Source: Pseudonocardiales bacterium | Lineage (GTDB): Bacteria; Actinomycetota; Actinomycetes; Mycobacteriales; Pseudonocardiaceae | NCBI GenBank assembly: GCA_003244245.1 | Contig: QHBY01000082.1 | Span: 19,633-54,025 of the forward strand | Direction of reading: 5' to 3' | Length of the DNA: 34,393 bases | Part shown: positions 15,658 to 24,149 of the stretch, in pieces | Numbering within the stretch: position 1 is the first letter of the stretch | Layout of the letters: each line of letters starts with the position of its first letter | The notes under the pieces: generated by a model | What the model was told of the DNA's origin: nothing | Seen by the model: only the letters and a program-made list of their open reading frames with translations | The model's database searches: none | Position numbers and translations under genes: made by a program

Positions 15658-16952
15658 CGATGTCGTCGTTCTTGCTTCCCGACGTGGGTGAGGGGCTAGA
15701 CGAAGCCCGCGTCGTACGGTGGCTCGCGGCACCGGGTGACATGGTGGTCGCGGATCAGCCAATCGCCGAGATAGAAACCGCGAAGGCCGTCGTAGAAATA
15801 CCCGTGCCCGTCGGCGGCAAAGTCTTGACGCTCGGCGCAGCCGAAGGTGACACCCTCGCGGTGGGTGCCGTCTTGGCGACGATTGAGCTCGACGATGTGC
15901 CCACCCCCTCAGCCTTCGGGGCGGCTTCGCCTATCCACGACGTCGGTTCCGACGCTGTTTCCACCGCGTCGAGTCCCCATGCTTTCGAGCAGGTCGCCGA
16001 CTTCGCCGGCGCAACGTCGAAACCCGAAGTAGCGACGGGCCGCGGCCGCGCGGCACTACGTCCAGCAGCGAGCCCGGTCGTGCGCCAGTACGCCCGCACG
16101 GTGGGAATCGATCTGACCGGCATGATCGGCACCGGGCCCAACGCCCGAATCCGCCGTGAGGATGTCCAAGCCGCAGCGGCCAATGCAGCAGAGTTGGCAA
16201 GGAACGAGCCGCACGTCAACGGCCCCGCACCCGGCGAGGAGCGCGCGGCGGCAGATGCTCGTTCAGGCATCCCGTTCAAGGGGGTTCGACGCGAAATTGC
16301 CAAATCGACGACTCAAACATGGCAGACGGTGCCGCACATTTTCGACTGGCGCATCGCCAATGCATCTGAACTACTTCGGCTTCGGCTCCAACTTCGGGCA
16401 GCACGCCCGGAACTGGCGTCCCTGAGCGTATTTGCGCTCCTGGCGAGAATCGCGATGACCGCGTTGCATCGGCATCCGATCCTCAACGCGACCCTTGATG
16501 AACAGGCCGCGAGCATCACAATGCACGACCACATCAACCTCGGGATCGCCACTGCCGGACCAACTGGCCTCGTCGTCCCCGTGCTAAAGGACGCCTACGC
16601 CTGCGATCTCGCGCAGCTCGCTGACGCGCTTCGTCGGCTAGTCCAGGCGGCGCAGGACCGACGGTTGCGGCCGCAGGATCTCGCCGGCGGAACGTTCACG
16701 ATCAACAACTTGGGCACGCTGGGAGCGACTTTCGGATCGCCGCTCCTGCGCGTGGGGGAATCCGGTACCGCCGCGTTCGGGAAAATTCAGGACGGCGTCA
16801 TCGCACAGGACGGTCAACCTGTGGTTGTTCCCACCATCGGTGTAACGCTGTGCGGCGATCATCGTGTACTTGACGGCGCCGATCTATGCAGTTTCGCCAA
16901 CACCGTCGTGGAGCTCATCGAACACCCCAACTTGCTGCTGGCGGGTATGTAA
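15654..16952 (+). CDS. Dihydrolipoamide acyltransferase (E2) of 2-oxoacid dehydrogenase complex
   Basis: This 432-aa core subunit transfers the acyl group from E1 to CoA. One lipoyl domain spans residues 1-80 with Lys44 in ETAKAVVE as the lipoylation site. An Ala/Pro/Glu-rich linker follows, then a peripheral-subunit-binding domain (ASPVVRQYARTVGIDL through GTGPNARIRREDV, about 138-168), a second linker, and the catalytic domain from about 205. The active site His403 and Asp407 sit in DHRVLDG. The acyl product, such as acetyl-, isovaleryl- or other acyl-CoA, depends on the E1. GTG 15654 overlaps the E1 beta stop by 4 nt. Confidence 0.93.
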   Translation: MTMSSFLLPDVGEGLDEARVVRWLAAPGDMVVADQPIAEIETAKAVVEIPVPVGGKVLTLGAAEGDTLAVGAVLATIELDDVPTPSAFGAASPIHDVGSDAVSTASSPHAFEQVADFAGATSKPEVATGRGRAALRPAASPVVRQYARTVGIDLTGMIGTGPNARIRREDVQAAAANAAELARNEPHVNGPAPGEERAAADARSGIPFKGVRREIAKSTTQTWQTVPHIFDWRIANASELLRLRLQLRAARPELASLSVFALLARIAMTALHRHPILNATLDEQAASITMHDHINLGIATAGPTGLVVPVLKDAYACDLAQLADALRRLVQAAQDRRLRPQDLAGGTFTINNLGTLGATFGSPLLRVGESGTAAFGKIQDGVIAQDGQPVVVPTIGVTLCGDHRVLDGADLCSFANTVVELIEHPNLLLAGM

Positions 16953-16976
16953 TGCCGCGGCCTGGAAGTAGGCCTC

Positions 16977-18377
16977 ATGGTCGTCGGTGAGATCGCCGAG
17001 GCCGCAGACTTCATCGTGATTGGTGGAGGACCAGGTGGATACATGGCCGCACTGCGGGCGGCCCAGCTCGGCGCTGACGTGCTTCTGGTTGAACGCGGCG
17101 GACCTCCGTACCTGGGCGGAACGTGCCTGCATGTCGGCTGCATCCCCTCGAAGTCATTGATCGAGTTGTCACGCCTGTGCCAGAGCGCCCGCACCTCGGC
17201 GCACCGTGGTCTGGTAGCCGACTTAGTCGTGGACCTCGCGGCGTTCCAACAGCACCGCGACGACGTGGTCAAGCGTCTGTGCCGCGGCATCAGCGCCCTG
17301 CTGAGACGGCGAAGAGTGCGCGTCATCACCGGAGAGGCATTCTTCAACCGGCCGGACAGGATCGCCGTCCGCCACGACAACCAGGTCAGCTTTTTCGACT
17401 TTCACCGCGCCGTGATAGCCACGGGGAGCAGAGCGAGGCAAAGCGACGTACTACCCGTGGACGGCACCCGGACGCTGGACTCCAGCGGAGCATTGGCGCT
17501 GACCTCACTGCCGCCGCGACTCAGCGTCGTCGGCGGGGACTACATCGGGATGGAAATCGCAACGGCGTTCGCCGCTCTCGGGTCGGTCGTGACCGTCCTG
17601 CACGACGGCACCCCGCTGTTCCCAGGTATCGACGCAGACCTGTTGTCGCCTGTCCATCGACGGCTGGAGCGATTGGGCGTCACCGTCCTGCCCGACAGCA
17701 CAGTGTGTGGACGCGACGATGACGTCCTGCACGCCCGGACACCGAAGGGTGCCGTTGAGGTCGGCACGGACGTAACCGTCGTGTCGCTCGGCCGGCAACC
17801 GAACACCGATGAGATTGGACTGCACCTAGCCGATGTCGCCGTGGACACGGACGGCTTCATCTCGACCGACACCCAGTGTCTGGTCCGCCCTGGCCTCGCC
17901 GCGGTGGGCGATGTCACCCAAGGCCCCGCCCTCGCACACAAGGCCTACGCGCAGGCCCTCGTCGCAGCCGAGTCACTGTGCGGACGCCCTGCAAGTTTTC
18001 AACCGTACGCGATCCCCGTCGCCATCTTCACTGATCCGGAAATCGCGTCGGTCGGCATGACCGCCGAGCAAGCGCGCGACGCCGGAGCGGGCATACAGGT
18101 GGTCAATTTCCCACTATCGGCATTGGGCCGCGCCGCCACCGTGAACGCATCCGACGGCTTCTGCAGGCTCGTAGTCGACCAGGAGCAGGACCGGATCCTC
18201 GGAGCGCAGATCGTCGCGCCGCAGGCGTCGGACCTTATTGCTGAGGTCGGGCTTGCAATCGAAATGGCGGCAAGCCCGCACGACCTCGCCGCGACCGTCC
18301 ACGCACACCCCACCATGTCCGAAGGTTTGTACGAAGCGGCGTCGCTAGCTGCGGGTGTCCCACTGCACGTCCCGTAG
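16977..18377 (+). CDS. Dihydrolipoamide dehydrogenase (E3)
   Basis: This 466-aa flavoprotein reoxidises the lipoyl group of E2 with NAD+. It shows the FAD motif VIGGGPGGYMAALRAAQLGA, redox-active Cys50 and Cys55 in GGTCLHVGC, the NAD-binding motif after SVVGGDYIGMEIA (GGDYIG is slightly unusual, GGGYIG being common), the second FAD motif AVGDVTQGPALAHKA, and His444 in HAHPTMSEG. GGAAGTAGG lies before ATG 16977. With its own E3 the complex is self-contained and does not need the housekeeping lipoamide dehydrogenase. It ends the operon, followed at once by the IS1634 element. Confidence 0.93.
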   Translation: MVVGEIAEAADFIVIGGGPGGYMAALRAAQLGADVLLVERGGPPYLGGTCLHVGCIPSKSLIELSRLCQSARTSAHRGLVADLVVDLAAFQQHRDDVVKRLCRGISALLRRRRVRVITGEAFFNRPDRIAVRHDNQVSFFDFHRAVIATGSRARQSDVLPVDGTRTLDSSGALALTSLPPRLSVVGGDYIGMEIATAFAALGSVVTVLHDGTPLFPGIDADLLSPVHRRLERLGVTVLPDSTVCGRDDDVLHARTPKGAVEVGTDVTVVSLGRQPNTDEIGLHLADVAVDTDGFISTDTQCLVRPGLAAVGDVTQGPALAHKAYAQALVAAESLCGRPASFQPYAIPVAIFTDPEIASVGMTAEQARDAGAGIQVVNFPLSALGRAATVNASDGFCRLVVDQEQDRILGAQIVAPQASDLIAEVGLAIEMAASPHDLAATVHAHPTMSEGLYEAASLAAGVPLHVP

Positions 18378-18541
18378 ACGATTCGCCGCCGCGGCGCTGA
18401 CCCATTCTCCGAGGGCCGTAGGGATCTGACCCGACTTCCGCAGATGGTAGGCATGCGTTGACCTGAGTTGTCGGCGTTTGCTGGGCTGTATGGGGTTGGT
18501 CGTGGTCGGGGCGTGTTACTACACGCCGACGCTGCCGCTGT
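18378..18541. other. Gap: operon end and IS1634 left end
   Basis: The first 47 bases are native sequence after the E3 stop, with a short CGCCGCGGCG palindrome that could be a weak terminator. From about 18425 the sequence is the left end of the IS1634 element. No gene is seen. Confidence 0.5.
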
Positions 18542-20427
18542 TCAGTTGCTGGTGTGGATGGTGAAGTCCAGGAACCGGGGCGGGTCGGGCAACTTCAGCG
18601 CGGCGAGGATGGTCTGTTGTGCGCTGGTGAGTGCGGAGCGTTGCGCGACCTGTCCGTCGCCGGTGGCGAGGGTGACCAGGTGGAGGCGGTCCAGTTCGTG
18701 GCGGACGTTGCGCCAGGTGTCGCCGGTGGTGTTCTCCACGACGCGGATGAGCAGCAGCGCGAGCCAGCACAGTTGGATGTGGGCGCGGATGCGGTCCTCG
18801 CGGTAGTGGAACACCGGCCGCAGTCCGAGGCTGCTTTTCATGTCGCGCCAGCCTGCTTCCACGGCCAGCAGTTGCTTGTAGGCCGCGGCCAGGTCCTGCG
18901 GTGTCAGGGTCTGGTCGCTGGTGCGTAGCAGCCACTTGCCGTCCAGGTGTTTCTCGCCGGCGATGCCGGCCTTGTCGATGCGCAGCAGCCCGGTGTTGGT
19001 GCGGCGCAGGTAGCGGCGCAGCCCGGGCTTGGCCTTCAGCGAACCGACCAGCTCATCACGCCGGCGGGCGGTCCAGGCGTCCGATCCGGTGATCAACCCG
19101 GACAGGTGCTCGACGAGGCGCTGCCGGACTGCCTCATCCCGCTGGGCGGCTTCGGGGTTGTGGCACACGACGAAGCGTTGCGCGCGTGCTCCGGTGGTGT
19201 CGCCGCCGGCGGCGACGGTGACTTCCTTGACGCGCAGGTTCCCGGCGACGGTCTTGTAGCGGCCCGGTCGGGCCAGTGCGGCGGCGGCCTCACCGTTGGT
19301 GTGGCGCAGTTTCTCGGCGTGGATGTAGTGCCCGCCGCCGCGGGTCAGGTAGGCCCGGTTGGTCGCGGAGGCGAAGCCGCGGTCGGCGACCCAGACCAGC
19401 CGGCGCAGGTTCCAGGCCCCGAGGTCGTCTTTGATGCGGCGGATGATCGGCTGGTCACCGGTGTTACCGGGGAAGGTCCAGCAGCGCACCGGGATGCCGT
19501 CGCGGGTGACGGCCATCGCGATGATCACCTGCGGCAGGTCGCCTCGGTGGTCTTTGGAGTTGCCCCAGGTGCGGGTCGCAGACTCGGCCGGCGGCACATC
19601 CTGGTCACCGGCATCCGGATCCTCAGCCAGATCGGCCAACGCGTCGGCGCCGTCGAGTTCCCAGTAGGTGGAGGTGGTGTCGATGAACACGATGTCCAGG
19701 TCGAGGTTCAGCAGGTGCGCGACGGAGGAAAAGATCTCTGAAGCGATCCGCTCCAGCGCCTGCAGCAGGAAGTCCATCCCCCGGTAGGCCTGATCATCAC
19801 CGAGTGCGGTGAGCCCGTCGATGGCGACCCGTTCGGCCACCCACCGGCAACAGGCCAGCTTCGATCCCGGTTCCAGGGCCCGTTGGGCGACCATCGCGAA
19901 CACCGTCCGCTCGGCCACCACGGGGTCGAGTTTGCGGCCGGCCGCAGCCTGCCGCAGCGCAGCCCCGATACCCAGCCGGCCCCACAGCGCGTCCAGCGTC
20001 CACGTCCCGCCCAGCCGGCGCGAGTCCAGGACCTCCACCTCGGCGCCGGACGCCGCCGCGAGCGCCTCGCCCGGATCCAGGAAGCGGGAGATCGAGGACA
20101 CCAACCGCGCCAACGCCTCGCGATCGACGGTCTCGGCACGGCCGAAGTTGTGGATCACGCTCGCCGTGGACACCCCGGTCTCCGGGTGGCGACTGTTGTG
20201 CGCCAACTGCAGGTACCGCACCACCGACCCGTCCCGATTGGTCCGCCGCGTCTCCCGCAGGTACATGCCCACCAGTTAAGCCGCCAGATCAGTCACTGTC
20301 GAGCGACACGCCCAGAGTCGTGTGCCTACACGATTTCGCTCCATCTACACCGTCACCCCAGCAAACACGGGCCATCCGGCGCTGATCAAGCCCGAAAATG
20401 CCTACCAACTGCGGAAGTCAGGTCTGA
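18425..20427 (-). mobile_element. IS1634-family element
   Basis: Imperfect inverted repeats bound the transposase gene. The left end reads ACTTCCGCAGATGGTAGGCA (from 18434); the right end is its inverse with one mismatch, and the match extends outward through CWGACCYG. The length is about 2.0 kb, right for IS1634. I found no target duplication next to these ends, so the outer limits may be off by a few bases, or the element has recombined since insertion. Confidence 0.75.
18542..20272 (-). CDS. IS1634-family transposase
   Basis: This is a DDE (IS4-superfamily) transposase of 576 aa, the normal size for IS1634. The N-terminus MGMYLRETRR...SVVRYLQLAHNSRH is characteristic. Catalytic residues appear in FIDTTSTYWELDG (Asp), WVADRGFAS (Asp) and LLAVEAGWRDMKSSLGLRPV (Glu, in the Y/V-REK-like helix). 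The start is GTG 20272 or ATG 20266, two codons later. It is transcribed against the flanking operons. The long plus-strand ORFs across it are high-GC shadows. Confidence 0.93.
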   Translation of the reverse strand: MGMYLRETRRTNRDGSVVRYLQLAHNSRHPETGVSTASVIHNFGRAETVDREALARLVSSISRFLDPGEALAAASGAEVEVLDSRRLGGTWTLDALWGRLGIGAALRQAAAGRKLDPVVAERTVFAMVAQRALEPGSKLACCRWVAERVAIDGLTALGDDQAYRGMDFLLQALERIASEIFSSVAHLLNLDLDIVFIDTTSTYWELDGADALADLAEDPDAGDQDVPPAESATRTWGNSKDHRGDLPQVIIAMAVTRDGIPVRCWTFPGNTGDQPIIRRIKDDLGAWNLRRLVWVADRGFASATNRAYLTRGGGHYIHAEKLRHTNGEAAAALARPGRYKTVAGNLRVKEVTVAAGGDTTGARAQRFVVCHNPEAAQRDEAVRQRLVEHLSGLITGSDAWTARRRDELVGSLKAKPGLRRYLRRTNTGLLRIDKAGIAGEKHLDGKWLLRTSDQTLTPQDLAAAYKQLLAVEAGWRDMKSSLGLRPVFHYREDRIRAHIQLCWLALLLIRVVENTTGDTWRNVRHELDRLHLVTLATGDGQVAQRSALTSAQQTILAALKLPDPPRFLDFTIHTSN

Positions 20428-20656
20428 GATGGGCCGCGGCGTTCAGCCGTCTGGTCTGGGGGACCAGCGGGCCATCGGTGCGCGGCTGTCCTGGCGCCGT
20501 CAGGAGGTGTTTCCGCCGCCGGCCGTGGCACGCCCAATATGACGACGAGGTTTCGGCTGCGTGCCGGTATGTCAGCGCAAGACCTTGCCAAGGTAGCCCA
20601 TGGATGCGAAAGTACACGCGTACAACGGTCGTACATCGGTCAGACACTGGCGATAG
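20273..20656. other. IS1634 right end and leader of liv2 operon
   Basis: The first 155 bases are the untranslated right end of IS1634 (to about 20427). The rest is the leader of the second transporter operon and contains the tandem repeat at 20619-20640. A 54-codon ORF (20539-20703) is present but not convincing. No clear -35/-10 pair was found. Confidence 0.5.
20619..20640 (+). repeat. Tandem 11-bp direct repeat upstream of liv2
   Basis: CGTACAACGGT and CGTACATCGGT stand head to tail, differing at one base, and end 17 bases before the track start of LivH2. An 11-bp period puts both copies on about the same helix face, as expected for a regulator-binding site. Which regulator would bind is unknown. 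Confidence 0.45.
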
Positions 20657-21562
20657 ATGGACAAGATAGGAGGCGGGTGCGATCGCATGCTCGCCCAGCT
20701 TGAGCTCGCCGTTGGTTTCGGACTGGTCACCAGCGCGATTGTGTGTCTGGCCGCCGTTGGCTTGAGCCTGCAGTTCGGAATCACCAACTATGTGAACTTC
20801 GCTTTCGGTGAGGTTCTGGCACTAGGCGCCTACTTCACGTTGTTGATCCGGCAGGCTGTACCGAGTTTCTGGGCCGCCGCGGCGCTTGCGGTCCTAGCCA
20901 CTGGAATCGCTGCGGTCGGCCTCAACCGCCTGCTGCTGCAGCCGTTCGTCAACAGGCGCGCCAGCACACTGTCGATGCTGATCGTCACCTTCGCACTGTC
21001 GCTGATCCTGCAGAGCGCTATTCAGGGTTTCGCGGGTCCGGACTTCCGGTCCTTTGGTCTTGCCCCTTCGCACGGGTACAGCTTCGCGGGCTTGCGCTTC
21101 ACGGCACGACAGATTGCGGTGATCGTCATTGCCGCCGTGGCAATGGTCGCGCTGCATCTCACGCTGACACGAACGTGGCTCGGAAAAGCAATGCGCGCCG
21201 TCTCTGATGACCGGGACCTGGCTCGGGTATGCGGCATCCGCAGTCGCCGCATCACTGACTACACCTGGCTGATCACCGGACTGTTCGGCGGAGCCGCAGG
21301 AATCTTCCTCGCCCTCAGCATTGACAACTTCTCACCGTACTTCGGGTCGGAATTTTTGTTCGTCGTCTTCGCCGCCGTAATCCTCGGCGGGATCGGACGT
21401 CCCTACGGGGCGATGGCCGGCGCGCTGCTTGTCGGGCTCTCAACCGAGGTGTCCGCGGTGTTCATCAACCCCGCATACAAGGAGGCCGTCGCCTTCGCCA
21501 TCGGAGTCATCGTTCTGCTGTTCAAACCAAATGGTCTGTTCAATATCCGCGGAAAGGCCTGA
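20657..21562 (+). CDS. LivH-type permease of Liv-type importer (system 2)
   Basis: This is an inner-membrane permease of the HAAT family, 301 aa, with the LivH signature GITNYVNFAFGEVLALGAY and many hydrophobic segments. A better start than ATG 20657 may be ATG 20687 (MLAQLELAVGF), because AGGAGG lies at 20667-20672, within the longer version's codons; the start is undecided. It shows little similarity by eye to the system 1 LivH, so the two importers are not a recent duplication. LivM follows after one base. Confidence 0.9.
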   Translation: MDKIGGGCDRMLAQLELAVGFGLVTSAIVCLAAVGLSLQFGITNYVNFAFGEVLALGAYFTLLIRQAVPSFWAAAALAVLATGIAAVGLNRLLLQPFVNRRASTLSMLIVTFALSLILQSAIQGFAGPDFRSFGLAPSHGYSFAGLRFTARQIAVIVIAAVAMVALHLTLTRTWLGKAMRAVSDDRDLARVCGIRSRRITDYTWLITGLFGGAAGIFLALSIDNFSPYFGSEFLFVVFAAVILGGIGRPYGAMAGALLVGLSTEVSAVFINPAYKEAVAFAIGVIVLLFKPNGLFNIRGKA

Positions 21563-21563
21563 C

Positions 21564-22571
21564 GTGGTGATCGACTGGCTATACGTCGTCTCTATCGCCG
21601 TGTACTTCGTGATCTACAACGTGCTGGGTTGGGGCCTGAATATCCAATTCGGCATCGCGGGTCTACTCAACTTCACCTACATTACCTTCGTCGCGGCCGG
21701 AGCATACTTCGCCGGCGTCGCCGCCTTGCCGCCCGCACGTGGCGGTATCAGCCAGACGACTTACATCCTCGGATGGAACTTGCCGTTCCCGATGGACATG
21801 GCCGTCGGCGCCGCCGCGGCCGGCTTGCTGGGAGTACTCGTCGGGTTCGTCGCACTGCGCAAGCTGCGCAGCGATTACCAGGCGATCGTGACAGTCTCCG
21901 TGGGGGCGGTGGCGTTCGTTATCGTCAGTAACAACCGCAGCTTATTCAATGGCAGCGACGGCATACAAGGCGTACCTCGCCCACTCGACAAAGCTCTCGG
22001 CGGCCTGGACGATCAAACATTTCAGTACGTTTTCCTTGCTCTGATCACCGCGATAGCACTGGTGCTGTGGTGGATTGCGTACCGCGTTCATCGTTCCCCC
22101 TATGGTCGCATCCTTCGTGCGATCCGCGACGACGAAGATGCCGTGGCCAGCCTCGGGAAAAACGTCTATCGATACAAAATGAGCGCATTCGTCCTTGGCA
22201 GCGTCTACGCGGGAATCGGCGGCGCCATGTTCATCGAGTTCATCGGAACGTGGAACCCAAGCGGATGGGGATCGGCCGAAACATTTCTGATCTTCTCCGC
22301 AGTGATCGTGGGCGGTCGCGGCAACAACTTAGGCGTCGTGGTCGGGGCCCTTCTGATTCCTATCTTGTTTACTGAGGCGACACGCTACATTCCCGCTATT
22401 CCCGGACAACCCAATCTGATCTCCAGCCTCCGAGGACTGATCATCGGCGTCTTGGTTATCGGGACCATGTGGTGGCGTCCGCAGGGTATTCTGCCCGAAA
22501 GACGGCGACGATTCACGCTGCCGCTCGTCCCAACGGCTTCCCGTGCACTCGCAGAGGAGGTTGGGGCGTGA
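21564..22571 (+). CDS. LivM-type permease of Liv-type importer (system 2)
   Basis: This is the second channel subunit, 335 aa from GTG 21564. The track start at 21429 lies inside LivH2 and is rejected; GGAAAGG precedes 21564. LivM marks include WGLNIQFGIAGLLNFTYITFVAAGAY near the N-terminus, RKLRSDYQAIVT, the cytoplasmic EAA-like RAIRDDEDAVASLGKNVYRYK loop, and a C-terminal WWRPQGILPE. Unlike system 1 it is not fused to an ATPase. Its stop overlaps the LivG start (GTGA). Confidence 0.9.
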   Translation: MVIDWLYVVSIAVYFVIYNVLGWGLNIQFGIAGLLNFTYITFVAAGAYFAGVAALPPARGGISQTTYILGWNLPFPMDMAVGAAAAGLLGVLVGFVALRKLRSDYQAIVTVSVGAVAFVIVSNNRSLFNGSDGIQGVPRPLDKALGGLDDQTFQYVFLALITAIALVLWWIAYRVHRSPYGRILRAIRDDEDAVASLGKNVYRYKMSAFVLGSVYAGIGGAMFIEFIGTWNPSGWGSAETFLIFSAVIVGGRGNNLGVVVGALLIPILFTEATRYIPAIPGQPNLISSLRGLIIGVLVIGTMWWRPQGILPERRRRFTLPLVPTASRALAEEVGA

Positions 22572-23401
22572 CGTCCCCTGACCGGCTGGAGGCAGAGCAG
22601 TCACGTCGCGGTTCGCTAATTCGCGAGGATCGAGGGCGGTCGCCGTTGCTCACCATCTCGGCATTGAACAAGTCCTACGGTGGCGTACGCGCTGTTCGGA
22701 ACGCATCATTCTCGGTGCGTGTCAACGCGATTACGGGCTTGATTGGTCCGAATGGCGCTGGCAAGAGCACGACCGTTGACCTCACCTCAGGCATGCAACC
22801 ACCGGACAGCGGGACGATTACTTTTGACGGCGCCGATGTAACCCGATTACCTATCGACAAAAAAGCGCGTGCCGGGATCGTCAGGACGTTTCAACACTCG
22901 CGCGAATTTTCGGGTCTCACGGTTCTGGAAAACATGCTCGTAGCCCCGCTGGCCCAGCCGGGATCCAGACTACTGCGGGGAGTGCTAGGTGGTGCTGCGG
23001 TTCGGTCGCGGGAGAAGGACCTGGTCGCTACTGCTTTGGACCTACTCCAGCGTTTCAATCTCGCCCGATACGCCAACTCCCTTGCCGGCAACCTCAGCGG
23101 TGGCCAGAAGCGGCTCTTGGAGGTCGCTCGGGCGTTGATGACCCGGCCGAAGTTGCTGATCCTTGACGAGCCGATGAGTGGGGTAAACCCGGTCCTCGCG
23201 GATCAGCTCGCCGAGCAGATCTGCCGCATTGTCCAGGACGGTGTCACCGTTCTGCTTATCGAACACAACCTTCAGTTCGTCGAGCGCCTGTGTCCGCACA
23301 TCATCGTGATGGCACAGGGAGCGGTCCTCGCCGAAGGCGACATGGATTCTCTGCGAGACAACGAACAGGTGCTTTCCGCCTATCTGGGAACCCAGCGATG
23401 A
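22568..23401 (+). CDS. LivG-type ATPase of Liv-type importer (system 2)
   Basis: This is the cytoplasmic ABC ATPase, 277 aa from GTG 22568, which has AGGAGG upstream and overlaps the LivM stop by 4 nt; the track start at 22469 is inside LivM. It has Walker A GPNGAGKST, signature LSGGQKRLLEVARAL, Walker B LLILDEPMSGVNP and LIEHNLQFV with the switch His. An unusual polar N-terminal extension of about 28 residues precedes the ABC domain. It pairs with LivF2. Confidence 0.92.
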   Translation: MTSPDRLEAEQSRRGSLIREDRGRSPLLTISALNKSYGGVRAVRNASFSVRVNAITGLIGPNGAGKSTTVDLTSGMQPPDSGTITFDGADVTRLPIDKKARAGIVRTFQHSREFSGLTVLENMLVAPLAQPGSRLLRGVLGGAAVRSREKDLVATALDLLQRFNLARYANSLAGNLSGGQKRLLEVARALMTRPKLLILDEPMSGVNPVLADQLAEQICRIVQDGVTVLLIEHNLQFVERLCPHIIVMAQGAVLAEGDMDSLRDNEQVLSAYLGTQR

Positions 23402-24096
23402 GCGGCCTCGAGGTCAAGGACCTAACCGCGGGTTACGGCGCGGAACCAATCATCCGCAACGTCAACTTCCGGGTGGATTCAGCGCAGACCGTCGCGATTG
23501 TGGGGCCCAACGGCGCGGGCAAGTCAACCTTCCTTAAGGCGGTCCTGAGCCTGCTCCCGAAATCCTCCGGCCACGTGCGCGTCGGGGAGCGTGACGTCAC
23601 CGGAGTCCCCACTGAGCTGCTCGCCTCCTACGGGCTGGGCTACGTGCCTCAGGTTCACAACGTCTTTGCGCAGATGTCCGTGCAGGAAAACCTCGAAGTG
23701 GGCTCCTTCCTGCGACGCAAGGACATGCCCGCGCGGATCGACCGGATCTGGACTCTGTTCCCGGACCTAAAGGCGGCTCGCAAGCGCCCGGCAGGCACGT
23801 TGAGCGGTGGCCAGCGCAACATGCTGGCAGTGGGCCGCGCGCTAATCACCGAACCGGACGTTGTCATCCTCGACGAGCCGACAGCTGGCATCTCACCGCT
23901 GCTCGTCAACGCCTTCTGGAGTCATATACAAATCATCAAGTCTTCGGGCGTCGCGGTGGTCGTAGTGGAACAAAATGTGGGTCGCGCACTGGAGGAATGC
24001 GACTGGGTCTATGTGCTAGTGGACGGAACCAACAGAGTGGACGGACCTCCGTCAACTCTCACCGAACGAGAAGTCTCGCGAATTTTTCTCCAATAG
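23398..24096 (+). CDS. LivF-type ATPase of Liv-type importer (system 2)
   Basis: This is the second ATPase, 232 aa from ATG 23398, which overlaps the LivG stop (ATGA); the track start 23290 is inside LivG. Walker A is GPNGAGKST, the signature LSGGQRNMLAVGRAL, Walker B VVILDEPTAGISP, and the switch region VVEQN. GYVPQVHNVFAQMSVQENL is the usual LivF Q-loop region. Confidence 0.92.
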   Translation: MSGLEVKDLTAGYGAEPIIRNVNFRVDSAQTVAIVGPNGAGKSTFLKAVLSLLPKSSGHVRVGERDVTGVPTELLASYGLGYVPQVHNVFAQMSVQENLEVGSFLRRKDMPARIDRIWTLFPDLKAARKRPAGTLSGGQRNMLAVGRALITEPDVVILDEPTAGISPLLVNAFWSHIQIIKSSGVAVVVVEQNVGRALEECDWVYVLVDGTNRVDGPPSTLTEREVSRIFLQ

Positions 24097-24149
24097 TGGC
24101 GACACTGGGAAACGCGAATCAACTCGTCCCATCAGAAAAGGGCAGTCAA

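Noticed and set aside
18947-19741. 264-codon plus-strand ORF across the IS1634 gene
   Set aside because: It is a shadow of the transposase on the other strand; composition is Gly/Ala/Val-rich without family features.
20539-20703. 54-codon ORF with an HTH-like look overlapping the LivH2 start
   Set aside because: It has no ribosome site, overlaps the operon leader and LivH2 start, and resembles no family I can name.
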